NCBI GenBank assembly: GCA_016125505.1
Contig: WGLP01000002.1
Coordinates: 124,001 to 188,000, forward strand
Length of the DNA: 64,000 nucleotides
Direction: 5' to 3'
Source: Gammaproteobacteria bacterium
Lineage (GTDB): Bacteria > Pseudomonadota > Gammaproteobacteria > UBA6429 > Thiohalophilaceae
Part shown: positions 52,894-61,762 of the stretch, one piece after another
How positions within the stretch are numbered: the stretch's first letter is position 1
Layout: every line of letters begins with the position of its first letter
Position numbers and translations under genes: made by a program
Notes under the pieces: generated by a model
Told to the model about the DNA's origin: nothing
Database searches by the model: none
The model's input: only the letters and a program-made list of their open reading frames with translations

Positions 52894-55620
52894 ATGCGTT
52901 CATTCATACAGAAACAGAATGCAAACAAGCCGGGCGCGGGCGCCAACGCGCTGAAACCGAATTACGCCGCCGCTACGCGCTACCGTGATGTGGAATCGAG
53001 CTCCCATCTTCAGAACACGATCGGGAATCAGGCGGTACAGCGGTTGCAACAAAGTGATGCGGAATCCCCCCGTCATGAATACGACAACGCGCAGGCTCCC
53101 GTTGCATCATCGAACGAGCGGCGGCCGGCAAAGACATCCAGCGCAGTACGTCCAGACGGAGACCTGCAACGACCCAGGCGCGTGGCCGGTCGATTAAATG
53201 ACGATGGGCTCGAACGTGAGGCAAACGAAATCGGCGCAAGCATTGGGGCGAAGCTAGGCCCGGACGCGCTCACCGAGGGAAATCTGCCGTTGACGGCCAG
53301 GGCGGTTGCCGAGCGCTACCTCGGCCGGTTACCGCCGGTCACTGTCAGGGAAGCATCGCATGGGGTGCACGCATCGGGTGCGCTTGCCTCTGCGCACGGT
53401 AGCCAGATCCATTTCCGTCCAGGCGCCTTGTCGAACAGGCTGCCGTTCTACCGCGCTGTCCTCGGGCACGAACTTGTTCATGTGGCGCAGCAGCAATTCA
53501 TTGGCCCGCGCACCCAGCATCTGACGATCGATGGCGTAAAGGTCCCCGATGTTACCTTGAGTGCAAAAGGTAGTGAGACCACGCTCCTTATCGACGGTGT
53601 GCCCGTGCTTAAGGCCGATGGGCAGCTTGTTGTAAATACCAGCTATAACAAAACGAATTTGCGATTTGGCATTCTGGTGCAATCCTCGGCGAGTGTTGTA
53701 CCGCTGCAGGGGCTGCGCTTTCTTGATGCCATGTACCCCGCCCTGGAAGGGCGCGTGGTTGTCAATGAACCCTCGCTTACCTTGCCTAAAGAGGGGGTGC
53801 CTTCCCATACAACTTCGTCCTACCTCTTCGGCGTTTTCGGAAGGGCGCCTGGTGCCACCTCGGCTGCTCCAGCCGGACCTGTTGCGACACCGGGTCCAGC
53901 TGCAAATGCGCCGGATGTGAAACCCGCACCCACAATCGTTGCCGCACCGGCACCAACGGCGGCCGGTTCCGGCGGCGAGGAAACGTTGTCCGCAGACAAG
54001 GAGTCGAATCCCTATCGCACCCTGGATGTCCCGGCGCGCGTAGCCAAGGTGAAAGCGCTCCTCGATCAGTGGTTCAGCGCCCGCGACATCGTGCAGGTGT
54101 TCCAGGCGTCCGGCAACGACGCCGAATTCCTGCAACTCGAGAAGGCAACCGACTTTGGTGCGGTCCTGGACAAGCTGGAAGAATGGGACATCGTCCGCCT
54201 GGGGGCTGCCGGACCAATCCTGCCAGAGTACAGTACGCGCGTGAATCGCGTGCGTGCGGACTATCTGGAACGAATCGTCCGGGAATGGGGCGGACCGCAG
54301 CGGGCAGAGATATTCGCGTTGTACATCATTGACACGACCACCAACGACGATATCGAAGCCGTATTGAAGTTGTTGGCTGATGACCAGGAACTTTACCGTA
54401 CCGTGTTACGCATGCCCATTGTGTTGAAACGGCTCAGCGATCGCGGTATCGACATCACGCGCTTTAAGGACCGCGACTGGAAAGCCGCTGACATCGGTAC
54501 CGGCCTTTATCACGTATTCGATGCGATCATGGCGACCTCACCCGCGGCCTCGGAGATGCGGGGTAACGCCGCGTTCCAGCAGGGGATCGATCTGCCTGAG
54601 CCATACCGAACGGCGGTGCACGATCTGGACATGGCAGTCTTTCAGCAAGCCTTTACACCCGGAAATGTCGTGCTGGGTGCCGCAGACTATGCACTTCTTG
54701 GCCTGCCTTCCGCGGTAAAAGGCGTCGTCTACGATCTGCCGCGTTCGGTTGTCGGTGGTGTCGAAGAGCTTTCCAAGGGGCATGTTACCGCCGGGGTAGA
54801 GCTGCTCACCGTACCTGTCATCCTTGTCATTGCCACTGCCCTCGGTGCGCGCGCAGCGTTCCGGCGCGCCCGGATTAACGCGCTGCTCGAGCTCACTGCC
54901 GAGGGCAAGGCACTATATGACGGGCTGAAGTACAGTATCGGGACGTCGGGGATCAATCGTGTCGCCGGTTATGTACAGAAGAGTGCTGCCGCACGGATTC
55001 TGGTTGCAGAGAAGGGCGCCGAAGGCATCCTTGCGCTGAATACCGCGAAGGGTGATGTCGCCGCCGCGCGTGCACTGATCGCGCAACGCCAGTTGCTGAT
55101 CGAACAGGCGGGGACACCGTCCAAGGTATGGACGGGGATGCCGGGCACGCGCTATGCGCGTCCCGGAGAAGTACCCTATACGCAACCCCCCGACATGCAG
55201 GTTGTGAAACCGGGCAACCCCTTGCGGGTGGAGAAGCTCAATCCGGCCAAACGCTATCTCTGGGTGCTCGACGAAGAGGGCAACTTTCGGATTGCCGCGG
55301 AGGGACAGGGGGAAATGTTTCCGCGTCGCGGCACGCTCGGTCCAGGCCATCCGCAGGCCGGGGAGACGCCGCTCAAACATGGCGACCTTACCCCCGGACC
55401 TGCGGGCGAGTCGCGCGGAGTGGCGCGCGCGGGTGGTGAGTTACACGCGGAGATGGGGGCGGACGGTAAGCCGACCGGTCGCTGGATCATGGATGCGAAT
55501 TCAAGTTACTCTTTTGCCCGCCTGGATTATGTAAAACTCGGGACTGCGGAACTTGAAGCAGCCCACAGCCTGCTCGGCACCACGGGCACCGACATAACGA
55601 AGATCATTCTGGCACCGTAG
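52894..55620 (+). CDS. DUF4157 (eCIS-core) protein with unassigned C-terminal domain
   Basis: A 908-residue protein. The start at 52894 has AAGGAG eight bases upstream. Residues about 100-205 match the DUF4157 domain, including LEREANEIG, then the zinc-peptidase-like HELVHVAQQ near 191. A Pro/Ala-rich linker (about 320-360) and a long helical section follow. The final 170 residues (ending DITKIILAP) have LKHGDL, GGELHAEMG and WIMDANSSYSF segments like polymorphic-toxin ends. No tail, sheath or baseplate gene is nearby. A secreted effector is likely but unproven. Confidence 0.75.
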   Translation: MRSFIQKQNANKPGAGANALKPNYAAATRYRDVESSSHLQNTIGNQAVQRLQQSDAESPRHEYDNAQAPVASSNERRPAKTSSAVRPDGDLQRPRRVAGRLNDDGLEREANEIGASIGAKLGPDALTEGNLPLTARAVAERYLGRLPPVTVREASHGVHASGALASAHGSQIHFRPGALSNRLPFYRAVLGHELVHVAQQQFIGPRTQHLTIDGVKVPDVTLSAKGSETTLLIDGVPVLKADGQLVVNTSYNKTNLRFGILVQSSASVVPLQGLRFLDAMYPALEGRVVVNEPSLTLPKEGVPSHTTSSYLFGVFGRAPGATSAAPAGPVATPGPAANAPDVKPAPTIVAAPAPTAAGSGGEETLSADKESNPYRTLDVPARVAKVKALLDQWFSARDIVQVFQASGNDAEFLQLEKATDFGAVLDKLEEWDIVRLGAAGPILPEYSTRVNRVRADYLERIVREWGGPQRAEIFALYIIDTTTNDDIEAVLKLLADDQELYRTVLRMPIVLKRLSDRGIDITRFKDRDWKAADIGTGLYHVFDAIMATSPAASEMRGNAAFQQGIDLPEPYRTAVHDLDMAVFQQAFTPGNVVLGAADYALLGLPSAVKGVVYDLPRSVVGGVEELSKGHVTAGVELLTVPVILVIATALGARAAFRRARINALLELTAEGKALYDGLKYSIGTSGINRVAGYVQKSAAARILVAEKGAEGILALNTAKGDVAAARALIAQRQLLIEQAGTPSKVWTGMPGTRYARPGEVPYTQPPDMQVVKPGNPLRVEKLNPAKRYLWVLDEEGNFRIAAEGQGEMFPRRGTLGPGHPQAGETPLKHGDLTPGPAGESRGVARAGGELHAEMGADGKPTGRWIMDANSSYSFARLDYVKLGTAELEAAHSLLGTTGTDITKIILAP

Positions 55621-55624
55621 GCAC

Positions 55625-56176
55625 ATGATGAGTTTCAATAACAAAGCAGAGACTGATCCGTTGCTCGCGTGGATGGACGCTGGCAACCAGCAACCTCTCA
55701 GGAATGCCGGCGACGCGGAAGTGGAAGTATCGCTCCGCAGACTGCTGGACGAACAGGAGGCCATGGCGGAAGCGTTCGACAGCGAACGGCTCATGCGTGC
55801 AGCCTGGGCAATGGAGAATGCCGAAAAATGGAGCGGCCCCGATATTGCCGTTTCCTGGTTGAAAGAGCGGCCCTGCCACACGCGCCTGGGGATCGTTCTC
55901 AGCCTGCTTATGGTCGCGTGGAACTGCAAGCCTGGAATGCCACGGCCCGCTCCGGTGTTGGTAGAGACACTGCTCTCTGTTTACGACGGCCTGGATTACG
56001 ATCTCATTAGCGAGAACACGCTGTTGCTGGTGCTGATGGTGGCCAGTAAATCGGGACTCCCTGTACCGCTGGTAACACGGGTGAGGGAGATCATTCAGCA
56101 CGCCCGCAATGCGTCTCCTCGTCAGCCGGAGGTGAGGGCGCAACTGGATAATTTTCTAAACGCGACTCGTGACTGA
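55625..56176 (+). CDS. Putative partner (immunity-like) protein of the DUF4157 gene
   Basis: A 183-residue soluble, mostly helical, acidic protein. Its start is four bases after the DUF4157 stop, so the two are almost certainly co-transcribed. There is no signal peptide or recognised domain. Small, acidic proteins placed directly downstream of a toxin gene are often immunity proteins; that is the reason for the suggestion and no sequence family supports it. It could also be a chaperone or adaptor. Confidence 0.6.
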   Translation: MMSFNNKAETDPLLAWMDAGNQQPLRNAGDAEVEVSLRRLLDEQEAMAEAFDSERLMRAAWAMENAEKWSGPDIAVSWLKERPCHTRLGIVLSLLMVAWNCKPGMPRPAPVLVETLLSVYDGLDYDLISENTLLLVLMVASKSGLPVPLVTRVREIIQHARNASPRQPEVRAQLDNFLNATRD

Positions 56177-56331
56177 TTGCAGTTACAGTCCGTGTTGCTA
56201 TCATTCATTGTCATAAAAGATCCGGTAACATATCTTTCCCAGCCTGTGCTGTTGTTTCGCGGTGTTAATAACCTTGAAAGATCACAAGCATAAAGTGCGT
56301 AACGCCAATAACGTGTGTCCAGGAGCAACGA

Positions 56332-56943
56332 ATGACAATGCAACTTTATCACTTTGAGTATTCCGGTCACTCGCACCGTGTACGTCTGTTTCTTTCTTTA
56401 CTGGAACTGAGTTACGAAAGTATTTCCGTGGACATACTCAAGAACGAGCAAAAGGCGCCAGAGTATATGAAGCTGAACCCCCTGGGGCAGGTGCCGACAC
56501 TGGTGGACGGTAATAGCGTTGTCCCGGATTCCACGGCCGCGCTTGTCTATCTGGCAAAGAAATATGACGCCAGCGGCCGCTGGTTACCAAACGATCCTGC
56601 CGGAGCCGCGGCAGTGCAGGTCTGGTTGTCTACCGCCGCCGGTGAACTCTATCGCGGGCCGGCAACGGCGCGTGCCATCAAGATCATGGGGCGCAAGGCG
56701 GATTACGCTGCCGCCAGCAGTTGCGCGGCGCAGCTGTTTCAATGGATGCAGGCCGTACTTGGCGCGCACACCTGGCTGGCGGCGCAGCATGCCACGATCG
56801 CCGATATCGCCATGTACTCCTATGTGCGTGTCGCCGATGAAGGCGAACTGGATATCACGCCTTATCCGGCGATTATGCGTTGGCTGGGTTACGTCGAGGA
56901 GTTGCCAGGGTTTGAGCCGATGCCACGGCGGAAACAGGCCTGA
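56332..56943 (+). CDS. Glutathione S-transferase family protein
   Basis: A 203-residue cytoplasmic GST. The N-terminal thioredoxin-like domain (about 1-80) has the NPLGQVPTLVDG motif with cis-Pro and the VVPDSTA segment that binds glutathione; the C-terminal helical domain has the ATIADIAMYSYV N-capping motif. AGGAG precedes the ATG at 56332. GSTs conjugate glutathione to electrophiles or reduce peroxides. It has no nearby partner suggesting its substrate. Confidence 0.92.
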   Translation: MTMQLYHFEYSGHSHRVRLFLSLLELSYESISVDILKNEQKAPEYMKLNPLGQVPTLVDGNSVVPDSTAALVYLAKKYDASGRWLPNDPAGAAAVQVWLSTAAGELYRGPATARAIKIMGRKADYAAASSCAAQLFQWMQAVLGAHTWLAAQHATIADIAMYSYVRVADEGELDITPYPAIMRWLGYVEELPGFEPMPRRKQA

Positions 56944-57007
56944 GCCGAACGGTTTCGGCGGACGCTACCAAACAGTTCTTGCGAGCCCTCTCCTCTATGT
57001 GACTTAT

Positions 57008-57045
57008 ATATCGAAATTTACGATATTAAATACAAATAAATATCG
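57008..57045. promoter_or_regulatory. AT-rich region with three ATATCG hexamers
   Basis: ATATCG (57008-57013) and CGATAT (57021-57026) form an inverted pair with seven bases between, and a third ATATCG follows at 57040-57045. They lie about 70-105 bases before the DsrC-like gene and may be an operator or promoter element. Confidence 0.3.
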
Positions 57046-57112
57046 ATTGATTGTTTTTAAATCCGGGCTATATGTTTAAGTATATAAGTGAGTACTAAAG
57101 AGGAGACTGAGT

Positions 57113-57445
57113 ATGTTGGATTATGTAGAACCGGAACGCGATGTTGAGGGTTACCTGATTGACCCGGAGGATTGGGACGAGTTGGTGGCCTGTGCCCTGG
57201 CGGACGAGGAAGAGGTGGTGCTCGAAGAGGATTATTGGCCCGTGCTCAAGTTCATGCGCGACTATTGGCGCGAATATAAGGTCGCCCCGGATGTCCGTCA
57301 TGTGGTGGACTACATGGCGCGGGAACAGGATGCAGACAAACAAAGCGCGAAGCAGCACCTATTCCGGATGTTTCCCTACGGCTATGTGCAACAGGCGTGC
57401 AAGATTGCCGGTATGCAAAAACCGCGTGCGTGGAGCACTGGCTGA
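57113..57445 (+). CDS. DsrC/TusE family sulfur-relay protein lacking the terminal cysteine
   Basis: A 110-residue protein of the DsrC/TusE/DsvC family (DPEDWDEL, then EDYWPVLKFMRDYW, then GYVQQACKIAGMQKP). In active DsrC two cysteines lie near the C-terminus: one in QAC.IAG, kept here, and one as the penultimate residue, which here is replaced (tail RAWSTG). It therefore cannot form the usual intramolecular trisulfide/disulfide pair and is probably a regulatory or accessory paralogue. GAGGAG precedes the ATG. No dsr genes are adjacent. Confidence 0.85.
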   Translation: MLDYVEPERDVEGYLIDPEDWDELVACALADEEEVVLEEDYWPVLKFMRDYWREYKVAPDVRHVVDYMAREQDADKQSAKQHLFRMFPYGYVQQACKIAGMQKPRAWSTG

Positions 57446-57687
57446 TTGCCCGGCTTGCGATAAAGATTCACAACGCAGACATGGCGGACAGGGATGTCCG
57501 AAAATAACGTGTACGACATTCCTCGCTACGCCCCCATTTTTTTGAGATACAGTTTCCCTACCGTTTATTAATCAGCCGATGTAACCGAAAGTGACGTGGG
57601 TCACGTTGATAATACCTGCGATAGACGCACAGTGGTGTCGCAGTGTTAACTTTCTATACTTTAGTAGATTAATATAGAGGCATTCTG

Positions 57688-57711
57688 ATGATAGAAATTT
57701 CCCATGGATAA
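57688..57711 (+). other. Possible seven-codon leader frame before the MoxR gene
   Basis: ATG at 57688 preceded by GAGG opens a seven-codon frame whose stop lies just after the MoxR ATG (57704). If translated it would couple or compete with MoxR initiation. The evidence is only the RBS spacing. Confidence 0.25.
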
Positions 57712-58621
57712 ACAACTCCACGCCAAGCTACTCAAGACGATCGAATCTGCGAATGAAATTATCCTGGGGAAAGACAATGCCATCCGGCTTGCCATCACCT
57801 GCTTATTGAGTCGGGGGCACTTGCTGATCGAAGATCTGCCGGGCGTAGGAAAAACCACGCTGGCGCATGTGATTGCGCAATTGCTCGGGTTGCAGTTCAA
57901 CCGTATCCAGTTCACGAGTGACATGCTGCCGGCCGACATCCTGGGTATCTCCATTTATGCACAGAACAGCGGCCATTTCACCTTTCATCCAGGGCCGATC
58001 TTTGCCAATGTCATCCTCGCGGATGAGATCAACCGCGCCACACCCAAGGCACAAAGCGCGTTATTGGAGGCGATGGAGGAACGACAAATCACCATCGAAG
58101 GGGAAACCCGCCAGCTGCTGGATCCGTTTTTTGTCATCGCGACGCAGAATCCCATTGAACACATTGGCACCTACCCGCTCCCGGAATCCCAACTGGACCG
58201 TTTCTTGATGTCGATTACCCTGGGCTACCCGGACGCCGAGGCGGAGCGCCTGTTGCTGACATCGAGCGATCGTCGTTCAGAACTGCAACATCTCAGGGCC
58301 ACCATCGATCAGACATCGCTACTCCAGTTGCAGCAACAGGTCTCACAGGTGACTTCCTCGGCGGCATTGATTGATTATGTGCAGGCGCTCCTGCAGTTCT
58401 CGCGTCAGTCCGGCCAATTTGTTTGTGGTTTATCGCCACGCGCAGGACTTGCCCTCCTGCATGCCAGCAAGGCATGGGCATTAATCCAGAACCGTGACTA
58501 TGTCATCCCCGAAGATGTCCAGGCAGTATTGCCTGCGGTGGTGAATCATCGCCTGGTGAATATGGAACAGGATATATCGCAATTGCCCGCGGAGAAATTA
58601 TTGACCGTCGCCATCCCCTAG
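57704..58621 (+). CDS. MoxR family AAA+ ATPase
   Basis: A 305-residue ATPase with Walker A GVGKTTLA near residue 50, Walker B ILADEIN and a sensor 1 segment (IATQNPIEH). MoxR ATPases act as chaperones in assembling protein complexes and are often encoded with DUF58 and transglutaminase genes, as here. The DUF58 gene starts four bases after its stop. The set forms a three-gene operon with the next two genes. Confidence 0.93.
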   Translation: MDKQLHAKLLKTIESANEIILGKDNAIRLAITCLLSRGHLLIEDLPGVGKTTLAHVIAQLLGLQFNRIQFTSDMLPADILGISIYAQNSGHFTFHPGPIFANVILADEINRATPKAQSALLEAMEERQITIEGETRQLLDPFFVIATQNPIEHIGTYPLPESQLDRFLMSITLGYPDAEAERLLLTSSDRRSELQHLRATIDQTSLLQLQQQVSQVTSSAALIDYVQALLQFSRQSGQFVCGLSPRAGLALLHASKAWALIQNRDYVIPEDVQAVLPAVVNHRLVNMEQDISQLPAEKLLTVAIP

Positions 58622-58625
58622 ACAC

Positions 58626-59591
58626 ATGCCTGCGACATCGACAGCCAAACGTTTTAATTTCCGGCGTTTCTTCGTGGGGGAAGGACCGCAGGCCCCCCCT
58701 TATTATTTGAATCATCGGCGTGTGTATATTTTACCGACCAGGCAGGGGCTGGTGTTTGCGCTGCTGTTATTGGCCATGTTGCTGGGCTCCATCAACTATA
58801 ACAACAACCTCGGCTATATCCTGACGTTCCTGCTGGCGAGTCTCGCCGTCGTGACCATTTTCATGACGTATCGCAATATGCTTTATCTGCGTATCGGACC
58901 TGCAATGACGGCACCGGTATTCGCGGGAAAACTGTCGACGATTCCCGTGCAGATCGACAATCAACAGTATTCAACGCGCTTTGCCATTGAGTACCACTTG
59001 CCGAAAGCCAGGCCGGTCGCCCGCGATATTCCCGCAAATGCAGGTTCTACGCTGCAGCTGGAGATCGATTTTGCACAACGCGGGTTTCAGCCGCTACCCA
59101 GGTTTATTGTCGCCACCACCTTTCCGTTAGGTTTGTTTCGGGCATGGTCACATGTCGAGTTGCAACAGTCCGTTCTGATATACCCGCAACCCGGCAATGA
59201 CAAGATCTTGCCGCAACTGTCAGCCGGTGAGAAGGAGGGCGAACGGTATCAGGGCGGCGGCAATGATGATTTCGAGGGGTTGCGGAATTATCAGGTCGGC
59301 GACTCGTTTTACCGGATCCATTGGAAATCCGCGGCAAGGCATCATGTCCTGCAGACCAAGCAATATGTCGGTAGCGCCAACAGCGAAGTGTGGATCGATT
59401 GGGAGGATTCTCGCTTTACGGATATCGAAAAAAGAATCTCGCAATTGACGCAATGGGTCATGCTGGCCGCCAACCTGGGGATACCCTACGGGTTTCGGAT
59501 CCCGGGTGTGGAATACAGCCTGTCAGCGGGCGTGTTACACAGAAATAACTGCCTGAAGGCACTGGCGCTCTATGGTGCAAACGATATTTAA
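58626..59591 (+). CDS. DUF58 domain protein
   Basis: A 321-residue protein with two N-terminal hydrophobic helices (about 37-82) and a soluble domain. The DUF58 signature LRNYQVGDSFYRIHWKSAAR is present. Family members are encoded with MoxR ATPases and are thought to be membrane-linked partners with a von Willebrand-like fold. It starts four bases after moxR and its end overlaps the next gene by 20 bases. Confidence 0.9.
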   Translation: MPATSTAKRFNFRRFFVGEGPQAPPYYLNHRRVYILPTRQGLVFALLLLAMLLGSINYNNNLGYILTFLLASLAVVTIFMTYRNMLYLRIGPAMTAPVFAGKLSTIPVQIDNQQYSTRFAIEYHLPKARPVARDIPANAGSTLQLEIDFAQRGFQPLPRFIVATTFPLGLFRAWSHVELQQSVLIYPQPGNDKILPQLSAGEKEGERYQGGGNDDFEGLRNYQVGDSFYRIHWKSAARHHVLQTKQYVGSANSEVWIDWEDSRFTDIEKRISQLTQWVMLAANLGIPYGFRIPGVEYSLSAGVLHRNNCLKALALYGANDI

Positions 59592-61599
59592 ACGCGCCAG
59601 GGGCGCTGAACCGGCGACATTCGCGATGAGTCGCACGGGTATGTATTTCCTGCTGGCGGGACTCGCGGTGGTCATCCTGCCGCATGTCGAGCACCTGCCG
59701 CTGTGGACGAGTTTGACCTGTTTCAGTCTGGTGATGTGGCGTCTGTTATATGACATGAGGCGTCTGCCGCTCCCCAACAAGTTTATCGTGTTCCTGACTT
59801 TCGTCCTGATCATACTGGGGGTGATATCACACTACTTCACGATTGTCGGCCGTGAAGCGGGAACGGCATTGTTAATCAGCCTGATCTGCCTGAAACTGTT
59901 CGAGATCAGATCTTTTCGCGACATCTCGCTTGTCGTGCAGCTTGCCTTCTTTGCCATCGTCGTCACGTTTTTATTCAGCCAGTCAATTTTTGTTGCACTA
60001 ACCATGCTGCTTGCCGTGCTCCTGCTGGTCACTGCATTGATCAGCTTTCAGCATGCGAAATCCAGCCAGCACCAACGGACATGGCCGGAGAAGGAACATA
60101 TCCGGCTTGCCATGAAAATGGTGGTTTATGCAATTCCATTGACCGTCATTATTTTTATTTTCTTTCCGCGTACGGGCACGCCGCTCTGGGGGTTGCCACA
60201 CGATGCCTTTGCGGCCAAGACCGGTCTGTCGGATGAGATGTCGCCGGGAAATATCAGTAACCTCGTGGACTCACAGGAGGTCGCCTTCCGGGTGCAATTT
60301 CAATCGCAGATTCCGGAACCCGCACAGACCTATTGGCGTGGTCCCGTATTCTGGGCATTTGACGGGCGTACCTGGTCAGCACCCGCGTTGGAGCGCCGGG
60401 TAATGAAAAAGATCGCGCTTCAGCAGCCTGCGAACCCGGTTGAATATACGGTGACTCTCGAACCGAATAATAATTTCTGGTTGTTTGCGCTGGATCAGCC
60501 CGGTGTCCTTCCCGAACACGCAATGCTCTCAACAGAGATGCAATTGCTTGCACGCAAACCGGTAAATCATCTGTTGCGTTATGACATGACGTCATATCTC
60601 AATTATGAGCTCCCCTGGCTATCCTGGCTGCCAGACGCAAGATACTTATATGTTCCTCCGGATTCGGCGCCGCGCGCGCGGGAATATATCCAGAAACTCA
60701 TGCAGCAGCACCCCGATCAAGCCGGCCTGGTAAATGCCGTACTAAACCGCTTCAGGAATGATGATTACTATTACACAAGGCAGCCACCACCACTGAACGG
60801 CGATCCGACGGATGCCTTTCTCTTTGATACCCGCCGCGGCTATTGTGAGCACTACGCATCGAGCTTCACTGTGCTCATGCGCCTGGCGGGCATTCCCGCA
60901 CGGGTGGTCACCGGTTACCAGGGCGGCGAAATGAATCCGCTGAGTAATTACATGATCGTACGCCAGTCCGATGCCCACGCCTGGTCCGAGATTTATCTCA
61001 AAGGCAAGGGTTGGTTACGCGTCGATCCGACGGCGGTCATTCCGCCGGGTAATATTGAGAATGTAAACGATGTCGACCGTTTTCGCACAGAGTTGATTGA
61101 CCCCCGTGTCTTGTCCGAGAGAGGCTGGCTGACAGCCTCGGTAAGGCAATTACACTATGCGTGGGATATGGTGAATAACAGCTGGAACCAGTGGGTGATA
61201 GGCTATAGCAATCAAAAACAAAAGTCATTGTTCAAGGCCATTGGCATACCTGAGATCACATGGCAGGGCCTGAGTTATGCGTTATTCGCCACACTGGGCG
61301 TGTTCACAAGCCTGATGGCGGCAAGTATCTTCCAGGCCCAGAGGGTCAGGAAAAATACCCTCGAAAGGATCTATGGTCGGTTTCTGCGAAAATTACGTGT
61401 CATGCATATTGAAAAATTACCAGCGGAAGGCGCTCTGGATTTTTCCCGACGAGTTGCACGGCAGTTCCCGGACCAGTCCGTAGAGCTTATCAATATCGCC
61501 AATCTTTATAACCAGGCACGCTATGCTGATAGACGCACGGATATAATCGTTCAGTTACGCAATGCCATTCATTCCACCAAGTTCAGAAAAAGGCAATGA
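59572..61599 (+). CDS. Transglutaminase-like membrane protein (TgpA / DUF3488)
   Basis: A 675-residue membrane protein. About six helices in the first 190 residues (DUF3488 part) precede a periplasmic transglutaminase domain with all three catalytic residues: Cys in GYCEHYAS, His in DAHAWSE and Asp in RVDPTA. A further hydrophobic helix lies near residue 570 and a short DUF4129-like C-terminal tail follows. TgpA in Pseudomonas is essential and has transglutaminase activity. It overlaps the DUF58 gene by 20 bases; an in-frame ATG at 59626 is an alternative start. Confidence 0.9.
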   Translation: MVQTIFKRARGAEPATFAMSRTGMYFLLAGLAVVILPHVEHLPLWTSLTCFSLVMWRLLYDMRRLPLPNKFIVFLTFVLIILGVISHYFTIVGREAGTALLISLICLKLFEIRSFRDISLVVQLAFFAIVVTFLFSQSIFVALTMLLAVLLLVTALISFQHAKSSQHQRTWPEKEHIRLAMKMVVYAIPLTVIIFIFFPRTGTPLWGLPHDAFAAKTGLSDEMSPGNISNLVDSQEVAFRVQFQSQIPEPAQTYWRGPVFWAFDGRTWSAPALERRVMKKIALQQPANPVEYTVTLEPNNNFWLFALDQPGVLPEHAMLSTEMQLLARKPVNHLLRYDMTSYLNYELPWLSWLPDARYLYVPPDSAPRAREYIQKLMQQHPDQAGLVNAVLNRFRNDDYYYTRQPPPLNGDPTDAFLFDTRRGYCEHYASSFTVLMRLAGIPARVVTGYQGGEMNPLSNYMIVRQSDAHAWSEIYLKGKGWLRVDPTAVIPPGNIENVNDVDRFRTELIDPRVLSERGWLTASVRQLHYAWDMVNNSWNQWVIGYSNQKQKSLFKAIGIPEITWQGLSYALFATLGVFTSLMAASIFQAQRVRKNTLERIYGRFLRKLRVMHIEKLPAEGALDFSRRVARQFPDQSVELINIANLYNQARYADRRTDIIVQLRNAIHSTKFRKRQ

Positions 61600-61762
61600 G
61601 GGAGTCATCGGTGATCCTTTCGATTCCTCTACTCATGGCAAGATGAATATGACAGAATGAATGTATTGCCGGTCATTGCAATTCCACGCCAGGGCATTTG
61701 CCTGACGAACAAGTTAAAACTCACGTGTTAAATTGCGGTTATGGCTTACGGAGGTAGACTGT

